DNA from: Planctomycetota bacterium
GTDB taxonomy: Bacteria; Planctomycetota; UBA8742; UBA2392
Assembly (NCBI GenBank): GCA_020638635.1
Contig: JACKIE010000009.1
Coordinates: 44,357 to 108,356, forward strand
DNA: 64,000 nucleotides
Direction of reading: 5' to 3'
Position 1 is the first letter of the stretch; every line of letters begins with the position of its first letter. Positions 23,998 through 33,066 of this stretch are shown one piece after another. The notes below the pieces were generated by a model. The model worked only from the letters and a program-made list of their open reading frames with translations. It did not search any database and was not told the DNA's origin. The position numbers and the translations under genes are program-made.

Positions 23998-24239
23998 TTT
24001 CAATAAGAGAAGCGAGCCAGGACTGAAGGGGCGGTGCTCGCGCCGAAGCTCCGGCGCAGGCGCGCGACTTCCGGAGGTGTGTAAGTAATGGCAGGCCCAT
24101 GGTTGAGTGATGTGCAGTACATTATCACAAATGCATTGCCCCCCCCGTTTTTGTTGTACGCTCTTGGGATGGACCGCCAGGAAGGCGGGCCGGGCAAACT
24201 CCGCGCAGCCCATACGCCGCGCGGATCCAAGGGGCAATC

Positions 24240-25193
24240 ATGGCATCCACGCCGCTCAATGCTGTTGACCTTACGCAGGAACAGCTTGTCAAAACCGTCA
24301 TCGAGAAGATTCGCTACAAGGTCGAAATCGCGAACTTCTGGCCCATGCGCGGCGTGATCGGCGGCAAGCTGCGCTACGCCCGCACGGACCAGCTCAGCGC
24401 CGGCGACATCAACGCCATGGCCACCATCCTGGCCGACGGCGCCGACATCACCGACCAGACCGCCGGCGTGGACGAAACGGTCACCTTCACCTGCGGCGAA
24501 CTCGCAAGCCGCTACAAGATCGACTACAACGCCCAGGACCGCTGGCGCTACCAGAGCATCGACAACGCGCTGGCCATCATCGCCTGCACCCGCCTGCTGC
24601 TCATGAGCTTCCGCAAGCTCGACAAAGTCAACGGCGGCACCGAGGGCGACTACGACTCCCTGTACGACATGTGCGACGCCAACCAGATCGTGGCCGGCGG
24701 CAGCGTGGCGCCCACTCTCGACCTGTTGCAGCAGACCTGGCACCTGGTCACGGCCGGCAACGCTCGCGCCAACTGCATCATGTGCAACAACCGGGCCAGT
24801 CGCGCGATCATCAAGGCCTACAACGACCAGGGCATGCACCCGACCGAAGTGGAAATGCCCTTCCCGGACCCGATCAGCGGCGGCGTGAAGATGGTTCGCG
24901 TGCCGGCCATCAACGGCACGCCGATTTTGGTGAACGACCTGATCGAAACCACCAGCCCGGGCAACCTGACGCGCATCTACATGATGGTGATGGGCGAGGA
25001 TTGCGAGCGTCAGATTTACGGCGTAACGGGCATCATTCCCAAGGACCTTGAGGGCAAGCTGTTCATCCGCCGCGAGTCGGCCGAGCCCAGCGCGGCCACC
25101 ACCTCGCGCATGAACGTGACCTACACGTACCCGACAGCCACAGCCATGGGCTGCGCCAGCGCCCTGGCCATCCTGGAGAACGTGTTGGTGTAG
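24240..25193 (+). CDS. Orphan HK97-type phage major-capsid-like protein
   Basis: 317 residues from the ATG at 24240, with AAGGGGC upstream. The pattern resembles HK97-fold capsid proteins: an N-terminal arm; a middle P-domain-like segment (LASRYKIDYNAQDRWRYQ); CIMCNNRASRAIIKAYNDQG where capsid proteins have the 'MNPKTRRKL' helix; VPAINGTPILVNDLIETTSP, the typical 'G-x-P-I-x-V-T-D-x-I' strand; then LTRIYMMVMGEDCERQIYGV and a late aromatic strand (MNVTYTYPTATAMGCASALA). Assignment is by pattern only. No terminase, portal, protease or head-tail genes are present. It could be a domesticated capsid, an encapsulin-like shell or a phage remnant. GC is like the host, unlike the next two genes. The 242 bp before it include a run of eight Cs and a T-rich stretch at about 24138-24155. 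Confidence 0.55.
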   Translation: MASTPLNAVDLTQEQLVKTVIEKIRYKVEIANFWPMRGVIGGKLRYARTDQLSAGDINAMATILADGADITDQTAGVDETVTFTCGELASRYKIDYNAQDRWRYQSIDNALAIIACTRLLLMSFRKLDKVNGGTEGDYDSLYDMCDANQIVAGGSVAPTLDLLQQTWHLVTAGNARANCIMCNNRASRAIIKAYNDQGMHPTEVEMPFPDPISGGVKMVRVPAINGTPILVNDLIETTSPGNLTRIYMMVMGEDCERQIYGVTGIIPKDLEGKLFIRRESAEPSAATTSRMNVTYTYPTATAMGCASALAILENVLV

Positions 25194-25241
25194 GGGCGGC
25201 CCCACGTGGCCGCCCGCACGTAGCGCAGGCGCTCCGCCTGC
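25194..25241 (+). terminator. Two adjacent hairpins after the capsid-like gene
   Basis: GGGCGGCC (25194-25201) pairs with GGCCGCCC (25208-25215). Then GCAGGCG (25225-25231) pairs with CGCCTGC (25235-25241) around the three-base loop CTC. The first begins directly at the stop codon. The second belongs to the triloop-hairpin family seen elsewhere and is preceded by GTAGC, like the element at 49301. No T-run follows. Confidence 0.6.
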
Positions 25242-25373
25242 TGGATGTGGGACGGGGAGGCGCGAGAACCGGCCGGGAAACAGGAGCCCGGAGCGCAAGC
25301 GACGGGTAAGCACGCGAAGGACGGGAGAATACGCGGGCCCCGGATTTCCGCCCCAAAGCCAGACCCAAGGCCG

Positions 25374-25379
25374 TACAAT
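25374..25379 (+). promoter_or_regulatory. -10-like TACAAT seven bases before 25387
   Basis: TACAAT is followed by seven bases and the ATG at 25387 (leaderless option). A GGGAG (25381-25385) also suits the second ATG at 25393, so two starts compete. Confidence 0.35.
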
Positions 25380-25386
25380 AGGGAGC

Positions 25387-26703
25387 ATGGTAATGAGCAT
25401 CAAAAAGCCAGATTGCGGCTGCGGAGGCGGACCCACCAAATCCACAAGCGCCCCGCACCAGGCTGCAAGGATCGCCGAAGCCGGTCCCGGCAATCCGCTA
25501 AATCTTACGTCCACCGGCCACACTCTCCCCTTCGCCCCAGGCGGAGTATTCCAACTCCCCAAACACATAATCGAAGAAACCCAAGCCTACGAACCGATCC
25601 CAACATCCAGCCCCGAACTCGGAATCCTCTCCAATGCGGTGCTGGCGGAGGCAGCTCGTCTTCAAGTCCAGGGTTTCAAGCCCTCCGCCAACTCATACGA
25701 GGTAGACGAGATTGTCCCTGATGCCTCCGCAATGTTGATGTTGCTGCGATTCGAGGCAGCGGTTCTAGATGTAGTTATGAATCAGGCGACGTCAGAGTCA
25801 CACCCCCCGGATTCCTCAACGGGAGACGCGTTCTTTTCGACTCCAAACGACGCTGTTGAGTCTGACTACATAACACGCGATCCCGAAAGACTTGCGCACG
25901 TTCATGGTCCCAACCTTCGAGCTCAGTTGCAGTCATCGTCACCTGCAATTCTTCGCTCCAGCGTTCAGTATAGACCATATACTCCCATTGTTTCTGGTGC
26001 GATCGACTATGCTAGCATTCAGGCAGACTGCGATGGCTACTATTTCAGGTGGCAAGCACTAATGAACGACCCCTGGCTTCATGCGCTGGGCTATAGGTTG
26101 TTTCAAACAGTATTAATTATACAGACCTTTGAATGTTGCGATGGATACAAGACAAATTACGTAATGGGGTACATAGAGGCATTTTCGCCCATGGCAGGAT
26201 ATGATGAGCAAAAGAGCAAAGACTTGGAAAAAACAGCCATTTCGATCTGCAGGTGGGATCCTTGTATAGGCCAGCGTCATGATGGCGTCAGGCGGGTCAC
26301 TGAAACTCGTGTACTTAAGATGTTCATTGCAAGACCAACGGGGTTCTGTTTTCAAGCATTCCAACAAGCGCCAACGGCCTTCGTGGAGCTTTCCAGCATA
26401 TTGGAACAACAAGGCGTAGGTAATCCGCCAGCAGGCACACCGCTTGCGGTGGATTGCGTAAAGTACTGGAGCCAGTTGGCGGTGCAAGGGACTTTCGCCA
26501 GATTGCCGTGGCGGAGTATAAGCGTTCCGTCGATGAATGATTTGCTCGGGTTGATAGTAATTCCCAATTCGGGCATTGCGGGTTCAGAGCGTGATACGGG
26601 CATATCGTATGTGTCGGATTGGGATTGTGCCAAGTGTTTGGGAGGACGTTTTATGATCCAAAGTAAGCTGGATAAGGCATTCCGAGCGTCCAGGGTCTTT
26701 TGA
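25387..26703 (+). CDS. Unknown protein, lower GC, next to the capsid-like gene
   Basis: 438 residues (436 if translation begins at 25393, where GGGAG is well spaced). The N-terminus is MSIKKPDCGCGGGPTKS, a small Cys/Gly knot, followed by a Pro-rich stretch. The rest is mixed alpha/beta with many aromatic residues and scattered cysteines (FECCDGYKTNYV; SDWDCAKCLGGRF). There is no signal peptide and no motif I know. GC falls visibly below the flanking genes, especially from about 25750, which suggests foreign origin. Its stop overlaps the TTG start of the lipoprotein gene that follows, so they form one unit. Confidence 0.6.
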   Translation: MVMSIKKPDCGCGGGPTKSTSAPHQAARIAEAGPGNPLNLTSTGHTLPFAPGGVFQLPKHIIEETQAYEPIPTSSPELGILSNAVLAEAARLQVQGFKPSANSYEVDEIVPDASAMLMLLRFEAAVLDVVMNQATSESHPPDSSTGDAFFSTPNDAVESDYITRDPERLAHVHGPNLRAQLQSSSPAILRSSVQYRPYTPIVSGAIDYASIQADCDGYYFRWQALMNDPWLHALGYRLFQTVLIIQTFECCDGYKTNYVMGYIEAFSPMAGYDEQKSKDLEKTAISICRWDPCIGQRHDGVRRVTETRVLKMFIARPTGFCFQAFQQAPTAFVELSSILEQQGVGNPPAGTPLAVDCVKYWSQLAVQGTFARLPWRSISVPSMNDLLGLIVIPNSGIAGSERDTGISYVSDWDCAKCLGGRFMIQSKLDKAFRASRVF

Positions 26704-27179
26704 AATTACTTATGCGCTTATCTACGGTATTCATTACTGCGTTATTGTTGCTGTCCCTCAGTGGTTGCAAGGGAGCGACGCCTCCATTGTACGAAAGGGA
26801 GCCGCTGGCGTGGCGAACTTATGAGTTGCAACTGCTCGCCGAAGAACGAGTTATTCATCAAAAAGATCCCGAACGCCCCGACGACTGGGATCGCTACGGC
26901 ACTGGATCCGTATCGTCATTCATTGGAGACGTCGGGGATGCAGACGCTCGTGTCCTAAGGCGTATACTGAGCGGCGAGCATTCTATAATCAAACCCGCTT
27001 TCGAAGGATCGCTGATCGAATGGGTTCATGTTTACCACCGGTCAATAGGTGTGGTGTATGTTATGCGTTTTCAGCAGGGATGGTATTTGCGAGAATCTGG
27101 GTCTGCGGTTGGTGCCCTTGCGATGCGTTCATGGGACGACGAGTTGGCGATGCTCATTGCTCGAGTGCGACAGGAATGA
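26700..27179 (+). CDS. Small lipoprotein of unknown function
   Basis: 159 residues from a TTG at 26700 that overlaps the previous stop (TTGA); an ATG at 26712 is the alternative. Either start gives a lipoprotein signal ending LLLLSLSGC. The mature part is about 135 residues and acidic/aromatic (PDDWDRYGTGSVSSFIGDVG; GVVYVMRFQQGWYLRESG). It is lower in GC, like its upstream partner, and translationally coupled to it. The family is not recognised. The 184 bp that follow show nothing recognisable. Confidence 0.6.
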   Translation: MKLLMRLSTVFITALLLLSLSGCKGATPPLYEREPLAWRTYELQLLAEERVIHQKDPERPDDWDRYGTGSVSSFIGDVGDADARVLRRILSGEHSIIKPAFEGSLIEWVHVYHRSIGVVYVMRFQQGWYLRESGSAVGALAMRSWDDELAMLIARVRQE

Positions 27180-27363
27180 CTATGAACTACTTCGGGCATC
27201 TACCGCGGCCGTCCCTCATGAATCATGCAGCTTGATCCCAATTGCAGGAGCCCTCAGGACGGTAGAATGTGAAAAAGCACAAAGTTTAATACACAGCGGG
27301 CATCGGATCAGCCAGTTGCTGGCCGAGAACTCGTAGCTCGCCTCAAAGGGCAATCTGAGTAAA

Positions 27364-28614
27364 ATGAATAGACCGATAGCAAGCGGGCTCATGGACAATC
27401 ACCCAATGCAGCAATGTACAGTGGATGGGAGAGGTGTGCTCCGTGATAGCGAAACTGCAGGCATCTTCACTTCCTTAGACTCCCCATTGGTTGGCGTGCC
27501 CCATGATCCGACTCGGGAGAGAGCGCTTGCTCGGCCGTTGCCTGACCCGTCTCCAAGCGAGTCGGTGGTTGGCGCTTCTTTGGCTTCGCTGCTTCCTCTT
27601 TCGCGGGGCCTCCTTCGTGAACCTGTGTATGAGTCCGCGCCTTGCGCGCCTCCGCGGGCGAACGAGCTTTCGGACTTCCTTCGCCTGGTGGCGGCTACGA
27701 GAACTGGCGACCCCGAGCGGGGCGCGCAACAGGGACAGGCCCCTGCGGGGACTGTCCCTTGCTACGGCGGCGGGATTTCAGGTACGGGTGATGTTCAAGG
27801 TCCAGCGTCCAGTACCGATAACGCCATCGCCCGCTACGACGGTGCCACCGGCACGCAGCTCCTGAATTCTTCGGCCACTTTGGACGATGCGGGGCGGATT
27901 TCGGCTACGGCTCTTTCTCTCACCGACGACTTGCCCATTTCGCACGGCGGCACTGGCGCGAGCACGGCCGCGGATGCGCGCTCCAACCTGGGTTTGGGCT
28001 CTCTGGCTCTCAAAAACACTGTGGCCACGGCCGACATTGACGCCAATGCCGTCACCGACGCCAAGCTGCGCGACTCGGCCGCCTTGTCCGTCATTGGCCG
28101 CAGCGCCAATTCCACGGGCGACCCGGCCGACATCGCGGCCGGCAGCGACCACCAGGTGCTGCGCCGCAGCGGCACGAGCATCGGCTTCGGCGCGCTGAAC
28201 CTGGCGCAAGCGGCGGCCGTGACGGGCGCGCTGCCGATCGCCAACGGCGGCACCGGCGCCACGCAGGCGCGCGACGCGCTGAGCAACCTGGGCACGCTGA
28301 AAAGTACGGTGGTCGCCTACACGGGCAGCGGCAGCAGCGGCAAGACGGTGACGCTGACAGGCATCAACCGCGCGCATTTTCTGTTTGTCGAACGCTATGA
28401 CACCACTACACAGGCGCGCTGGATCGGCTGTCCCATGGGCGACACGGGCGCTATCAACATGCACGCCACCACCAGCGGCGGCAACATCACGACCTTGAGC
28501 CTGAACGCGCCCGCGGCCGGCACGGCGCAGACGCTGACGATCAACACCACAGACGGCAGCCTGAACGCCAACGGCCAGGCCTACCGCATTCTGGTAATCG
28601 GCACCTCGACCTGA
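27364..28614 (+). CDS. Phage tail-fibre-like repeat protein, N-terminus uncertain
   Basis: The frame is 416 residues long. From about residue 137 it is convincing tail-fibre-like sequence: SGTGDVQGPASSTDNAIARY, then DGATGTQLLNSSATLDDAGR, and two copies of the hallmark LPISHGGTGASTAADARSNL / LPIANGGTGATQARDALSNL. It ends in a beta-rich domain (KTVTLTGINRAHFLFVERY). The first about 130 residues look unlike this: they are Pro/Arg/Ser-rich, contain a triloop hairpin (27732-27758) and may not be translated. No chaperone, baseplate or lysis gene is near. With the capsid-like gene 3 kb upstream it makes two phage-type structural genes in one short region. Confidence 0.6.
   Translation: MNRPIASGLMDNHPMQQCTVDGRGVLRDSETAGIFTSLDSPLVGVPHDPTRERALARPLPDPSPSESVVGASLASLLPLSRGLLREPVYESAPCAPPRANELSDFLRLVAATRTGDPERGAQQGQAPAGTVPCYGGGISGTGDVQGPASSTDNAIARYDGATGTQLLNSSATLDDAGRISATALSLTDDLPISHGGTGASTAADARSNLGLGSLALKNTVATADIDANAVTDAKLRDSAALSVIGRSANSTGDPADIAAGSDHQVLRRSGTSIGFGALNLAQAAAVTGALPIANGGTGATQARDALSNLGTLKSTVVAYTGSGSSGKTVTLTGINRAHFLFVERYDTTTQARWIGCPMGDTGAINMHATTSGGNITTLSLNAPAAGTAQTLTINTTDGSLNANGQAYRILVIGTST
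27732..27758. repeat. Triloop hairpin with GGGACAG/CTGTCCC arms
   Basis: GGGACAGGCCCC (27732-27743) and GGGGACTGTCCC (27747-27758) pair with one mismatch around the loop TGC. The same GGGACAGTCCC words form the palindromes at 39232-39263. Confidence 0.7.
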
Positions 28615-28640
28615 TTGGGGCGGAGACGGGTCAGACACCC

Positions 28641-28667
28641 GCCTTTGCCGAGGCTACGGCGGGCAGG
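28641..28667 (-). repeat. Copy of the CCGTAGC/AAGGCG dispersed repeat
   Basis: On the minus strand this reads CCTGCCCGCCGTAGC then CTCGGCAAAGGC. It is related to the arms at 48649-48676 and 48728-48759 and to a copy inside a coding region at 56072-56103. Confidence 0.6.
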
Positions 28668-28731
28668 CCGGCTGGAGCCTGACCCATTTTCAGCCACGGC
28701 CTTCCGTGACTCATGGTCTGAAAAAACCAAA

Positions 28732-28761
28732 CCTCGCGGGGCCTTGGGGGCGCCCGCGAGG
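28732..28761. terminator. Hairpin between converging tail-fibre-like and FG-GAP genes
   Basis: CCTCGCGGG (28732-28740) pairs with CCCGCGAGG (28753-28761). An A-run (AAAAAA, 28721-28726) precedes it, giving a T-run on the minus strand, so it can terminate the FG-GAP transcript. A matching hairpin stands at the same place after the second FG-GAP gene (33067-33095). Confidence 0.7.
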
Positions 28762-28777
28762 CCTGGTGTGACCGGAC

Positions 28778-31465
28778 CTATACGTGGGCCCGACGTTTCC
28801 TGCACAGGGCGATGCCCGCAATCACTAGCAGCAGCAGGGTCCACAACTGCGCGCCTTCGCCCGCGGCGCAACCTCCGCCTCCGCCGCTGCCTCCACCCGC
28901 GCTGTTGCCATTGCTTGCGGCCGTGGCGCTGCCCACCACGCCGAAGCTGAAGGGCGTGCCGGTGCTCGCGTCATTGTGGCTGAAGCTGACGATAGCGCCG
29001 AAGGTGCCCTCCGCGGCGGCGGTGTATATCACCGTGAAGCTGGTGCTCTGGCCCGCGGGCACGGTGGCCAGCATGCCCGTGGCGTCGAGGCTGAACTGGC
29101 TTGCGCCCGGGCCGCTGAGCGCTGGGGCGCCCAGGGTCAGGTCCGCGGTGCCGGCGTTCTCGACCGTGATGGTCACCGGGGCCGAGGCGTTGCCCACGGT
29201 CAGGCTGCCGAAGTTGCGGCTGCCGCCCGCGCCCGAGCCATTGCCGATCAGCGCCGCGCCTTCCTTCACCACGATCAGCGGCACGGCCGGCAAAGCACCC
29301 ATGCCCGCGATGCCGAAGGTGAACGGTGTGGCGGTGGAGGTGTCGTTGTGGATGACTTCAATGGTCGCGGTCTTGGCGCCGGTGCTGTTCGGGTCGAACT
29401 GGACGTTGAAGCTGGTGCTGTTGCCGGGCGTGAGCACGTTCGCCATGCTGTTGGCATCCAGCACAAAGTCTGTTGCGTTCGCTCCGCTGATGCTGACGCC
29501 GCCGAGGTTCAGGTTGGCGGTGCCGCCGTTGTAGATCACCACGTTCAGGGCGGTGGTGGGGCCGGCCCCCGGGTCCTGGTTGCCGAAGTCGCGCTGGCCG
29601 CCGGGCGCGGCGCCGTTGCCGATGGGGCTGCCGCCCAGGCTGATTTCGTACATCTCGACCAGCGGCGCGGGCGGCGGGGCGACCACGATGTCGAAGCTGA
29701 ACACGCTGGATTCACCGATGTCGGTGGCGGTCAGCGTGACCGTGTGCGTGATGCCGCCCTGGTTGAACACCCCGCTGACCGGCGCCAGCGAGTAGGGCGT
29801 GGCGGAAACCGACTTGCTGAATTCGCTGAGCGTGATGCCCTGGGTGTTGAGGTTGCTGACCTGGGCCTCCAGCTTGGCGTAGTCTCCGTCCTGGTCGGTC
29901 ACCTGGATCTGCAGGTTCAGGTAGGCCAGCGCGGTGTTGTAGTTCGCGTTCAGAGTTCCGCCGTTCACCACCGGCGCACCGCCGGAAGTCACGCTGATCT
30001 GCGGGCGGTTGCTGCCGTTGATGCACAGGCGCGTGGGGGTGCCGACGTCCAGGTCGCCGTCGCCGTCGGCATCGGCGAACTCCATGGCGTACACCGCGCC
30101 GCTGCCACCCAGGTAGTAGTTGTAGGTGAAGTTGCCGGCGCCGTCATTGAGCATCACCTTGCTGGGCATGGCCTCGTAGCCCAGGCCCAGGTCCAGGTCG
30201 CCGTCGCCGTCGATGTCGCCGGCCGCGATCGCCCACAGGGCGGTGCCGCCGGTGTCGATCAGCGAGCTGGTGGTGAAGGTCGTGTTGTTGTTCCAGTAGA
30301 TGTAGCTGCTGAAGCCGGTGTTGGCGCCGAGCGCGACGTCCAGGTCCGCGTCGCCGTCGAAGTCGGCCACGCACATGGTCAGGGTCGAGGACAACCCGCC
30401 GATGTTCACGCGGCTGGCGACCTCGAAGTTCGCGGCGCTGTCGTTCAGCCACACGTAGCTCTGCACGGCCGTGCCCAGGCCGAAGTTGGCGGCGAACACG
30501 TCAAGGTCGCCGTCGTTGTCGGCGTCGCCGAGGCGGATCTCCCAGGTGTTGTCCACCACCTCGTAGCTCGGGTAGGCCGAGTAATAGGGGAAACCCTTGC
30601 GCGTCAGGTTGCCGCTGCCATCGTTCAGGTAGATGCCGTTGGCCTCGTCCTTCACGCCGCCGTTGCCTTCCACGATGTCCACGTCGCCGTCGCCGTCCAA
30701 GTCGCCGAGCGCGATCGACATGCACGAGCCGTCAGCCGCGCCGAAGCCCGTCGAGGTGGTGAAGAAGCCGCTGCCGTCGTTGAACCACACCTGGTTCTGG
30801 CCGTTGTAGCCCGCGCTGGCGGCGTTGTAGCCCCATTCGCCGGTCACGATGTCCAGGTCGCCGTCGTTGTCCATGTCGGCCATGGCCACGGCGTAGGTGG
30901 GGCTGTTGCTGGGGCCGAAGGGGCGCGCGCTGAAGTTGCCGGTGCCGTCGTTGATCCACACCACGTTCTGGGCCACGAAGTGGGCGCCGGCCATGTCGAT
31001 GTCGCCGTCGTTGTCCACGTCGCCGAATGCGCAATCCCAGGCCGAGCCCGAGGCGAAGCTCTTCACCACCGCGTCAAGCCGCTTGGGGCCGCTGCCCGCC
31101 TGGGCGCGGTAACGCCACACGTGCGGCACGGCCAGCGGCGTTGCGCCGGTGTCGGTCAGGCCGCTGGTCAGGCTGACCTCGATTTCCTCGCCGGGCAGCA
31201 GGTCCACGGCCGGGTCGAAGGTCAGCGTGGCGGTGCCGCCGCCGCTGAAGGCGCCGGTCAGCCAGCCGCGCAGGTTGCTGCGCACGCGGAAGCTGCCGGC
31301 GCTCGGCGCGGCCATGGCGGCCGAGAAGCCCGCCGAAATGTCGGCGTTCGGCGCGGCGTCCAGGTCGTGGCGCGCCGGGCTGAGCGAGCTGACGGTCGGC
31401 TGGGCACCCAGCACGGCCGTGAACAGCATGAGACTCAGGAAAGGAAACAACAGTTGGTTACGCAT
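28778..31465 (-). CDS. Large FG-GAP/VCBS-repeat surface protein with choice-of-anchor-D-like domains and C-terminal sorting signal (copy 1)
   Basis: 895 residues from the ATG at 31465 (GGAGGA before it). A signal peptide (MRNQLLFPFLSLMLFTAVLG) is followed by a Big_5-like Ig domain (VSSLSPARHDLDAAPNADIS) and about eight FG-GAP repeats of the type LGDLDGDGDVDIVEGNG (calcium-binding beta-propeller blades). A cadherin-like segment (LQIQVTDQDGDYAKLEAQVS) and two ASH/choice-of-anchor-D-like domains (FGNQDPGAGPTTALNVVIYN; FGSLTVGNASAPVTITVENA) come next. The C-terminus is tripartite: a Gly-rich stretch ending in Cys (SGGGGGCAAGE), a hydrophobic helix, and CRKRRAHV, as in CTERM sorting signals. It is divergent from a CI-type regulator. 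A close paralogue lies at 33113-36160. Confidence 0.88.
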   Translation of the reverse strand: MRNQLLFPFLSLMLFTAVLGAQPTVSSLSPARHDLDAAPNADISAGFSAAMAAPSAGSFRVRSNLRGWLTGAFSGGGTATLTFDPAVDLLPGEEIEVSLTSGLTDTGATPLAVPHVWRYRAQAGSGPKRLDAVVKSFASGSAWDCAFGDVDNDGDIDMAGAHFVAQNVVWINDGTGNFSARPFGPSNSPTYAVAMADMDNDGDLDIVTGEWGYNAASAGYNGQNQVWFNDGSGFFTTSTGFGAADGSCMSIALGDLDGDGDVDIVEGNGGVKDEANGIYLNDGSGNLTRKGFPYYSAYPSYEVVDNTWEIRLGDADNDGDLDVFAANFGLGTAVQSYVWLNDSAANFEVASRVNIGGLSSTLTMCVADFDGDADLDVALGANTGFSSYIYWNNNTTFTTSSLIDTGGTALWAIAAGDIDGDGDLDLGLGYEAMPSKVMLNDGAGNFTYNYYLGGSGAVYAMEFADADGDGDLDVGTPTRLCINGSNRPQISVTSGGAPVVNGGTLNANYNTALAYLNLQIQVTDQDGDYAKLEAQVSNLNTQGITLSEFSKSVSATPYSLAPVSGVFNQGGITHTVTLTATDIGESSVFSFDIVVAPPPAPLVEMYEISLGGSPIGNGAAPGGQRDFGNQDPGAGPTTALNVVIYNGGTANLNLGGVSISGANATDFVLDANSMANVLTPGNSTSFNVQFDPNSTGAKTATIEVIHNDTSTATPFTFGIAGMGALPAVPLIVVKEGAALIGNGSGAGGSRNFGSLTVGNASAPVTITVENAGTADLTLGAPALSGPGASQFSLDATGMLATVPAGQSTSFTVIYTAAAEGTFGAIVSFSHNDASTGTPFSFGVVGSATAASNGNSAGGGSGGGGGCAAGEGAQLWTLLLLVIAGIALCRKRRAHV

Positions 31466-31596
31466 GTCTGGTCCTCCAGGGTTCCGGTTCACTGGGACCA
31501 TTCATACCGAATAAGCTATGGAATCGGAAAACCATCTGATAGATTGCTTACCAAATATGGAGGACGCCGTTTGCCCTGCTGCAAAAAAGGACAGCC
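31466..31596. promoter_or_regulatory. Divergent promoter region of module copy 1
   Basis: 131 bp separate the FG-GAP gene (minus) from its CI-type regulator (plus). The middle (about 31505-31560) is AT-rich and contains ATACCGAATAAG and GATAGATTG. It is the natural place for an autoregulatory operator, but I see no clear palindrome and no motif shared with copy 2. Confidence 0.4.
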
Positions 31597-33057
31597 ATGA
31601 CCATCCTCAGCTCCACCAACCGGCAGCGCGCCGAGGCCCTGGCCGGGCGCGTCGCGGAGGTCGCCCAGCGCCACGGCCAAGCCGAGATCGCCCGCAAGAC
31701 CGAGTTCTCGAACAACAACGTCAGCCGCTACATCGGCGGCACCCGCATGCCCCTTGAGTTCGGCAGCGCGCTGGTGGACGCCCTGGGCGTCAACCCCGCA
31801 TGGCTGCTTACCGGCCAAGGCACGCCTTACCTGTCGGACGTCTCGGCCGGCACGGCCGTGATGGCCGGCGACATGCTGGAGCTGGTGAACGCCATGGCGG
31901 CCGTCAGCCAGATGCGCCTGGGCTCGCTGGTCGGCAAGCACCACCTGACCGTGCTGCGCGAGCTGAGCCAGGCCCTGTCGCGCCACGAGGAGTTGCGCCA
32001 GAAGCTGAACCGCCACAGCGAAGGCATCTTCCGCGACCTGCTGGAGCAGGCCCAGGCTGCGCTCGACCGCCGCGACGCGGACAAGGCCGAAGAGCTCGGC
32101 AAGGCCGCCGAGCAGGTGGGGCGCCTGTGCGCGAACGAGGATCTGCAGGCCCGGCTGCACGCGGTGCTGGCCTCGACTGACTACGCGGCGGGCAAAATCG
32201 CAAGCGGCCTGCAGCACCAGCGCGCGGCATTCCTGAACGCGATGCTGAAGAACCGCGGGCGCGACGAGTCCGTACAGAAGAACGCCCACAACTACGCCAA
32301 GCTGCTGATCCGCGAGCACCAGTTAAAGGAAGCCAACCGCATCGCGAAGGCCGCGCTGGCCCTGGCCGACGGCGACAGCCCGCACATCGAGGCCGTGCTG
32401 GCGTGGATGGACCTGGAGTTCGGCGAGATCGGGCGGGCCATGTCGGCCATGGCGCGGCTGATCCCGCAACTTGAGCAGGTCTACGTGGACCACAACCTCG
32501 GCACCAACTACCTGCGCGCGCAGGTACTGGCGGGCGCGCTGCCCTTGCGCGACGCCGTGGGCGTGGGCGCCTCCACCCCGGGCAAGTGGGTGCGGCTGCT
32601 GGAGCTGGCGATCCTGTTCGAAGACGCCCCGATGCTCGAGCGCTGCCTGGCGCTCGGCGTGGACGCCAAGGGCGCGCCCACACCCGACGACCACCACACC
32701 GTGCGCCGTGCCCGCGAACTGCAGCGCGTGTTGCGCGGCCGCGGCAAGGGCAAGCCGGAAACGGGCGAGCCCGCCGGCCCCGGCGCCGTGGATCGTTTCA
32801 ACCACGCCTGCTGGAGCGCCCAGTTGCTGCGCGCGGCGGGCGACGAAGCGAAGGCGCGCAAACTCACGCAGCAGGCCGGCGAGCTGCTGGCCGCCCTGGA
32901 CCCGGAATCCACTCCGCTGATCGAGCGGCGCCTGGTTCACGCGCGCAATCAACTCGTGCTGCTGAAGCCCGGCGAGGCGCCGCACACGGCCGCGCGAGAA
33001 CTGTTGCAGGACCACATCCTGCGTGGCTACCGCGGCTTGCGGATGCTCATGGCCTGA
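31597..33057 (+). CDS. CI-repressor-type HTH protein with a long TPR-like helical domain (copy 1)
   Basis: 486 residues, ATG at 31597 with AAGG upstream. Residues 18-75 are a phage CI-type helix-turn-helix domain (HGQAEIARKTEFSNNNVSRY, then GTRMPLEFGSALVDALGVNP and AWLLTGQGTPYL; the last motif is a hallmark of that family). The remaining 400 residues are helical with a TPR-like rhythm (ANRIAKAALALADGDSPHIE). HTH plus TPR recalls peptide-sensing RRNPP regulators, but no peptide gene is seen. It is probably a DNA-binding regulator of the divergent FG-GAP gene. Its paralogue at 36298-37806 has the same length and order. Confidence 0.8.
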   Translation: MTILSSTNRQRAEALAGRVAEVAQRHGQAEIARKTEFSNNNVSRYIGGTRMPLEFGSALVDALGVNPAWLLTGQGTPYLSDVSAGTAVMAGDMLELVNAMAAVSQMRLGSLVGKHHLTVLRELSQALSRHEELRQKLNRHSEGIFRDLLEQAQAALDRRDADKAEELGKAAEQVGRLCANEDLQARLHAVLASTDYAAGKIASGLQHQRAAFLNAMLKNRGRDESVQKNAHNYAKLLIREHQLKEANRIAKAALALADGDSPHIEAVLAWMDLEFGEIGRAMSAMARLIPQLEQVYVDHNLGTNYLRAQVLAGALPLRDAVGVGASTPGKWVRLLELAILFEDAPMLERCLALGVDAKGAPTPDDHHTVRRARELQRVLRGRGKGKPETGEPAGPGAVDRFNHACWSAQLLRAAGDEAKARKLTQQAGELLAALDPESTPLIERRLVHARNQLVLLKPGEAPHTAARELLQDHILRGYRGLRMLMA

Positions 33058-33066
33058 AAAAGCGAA

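Noticed and set aside
28976..31600. Long open frame (874 codons) on the plus strand opposite FG-GAP copy 1
   Set aside because: It is a composition shadow of the repeated Asp/Gly codons of the FG-GAP gene. No start signal or domain.
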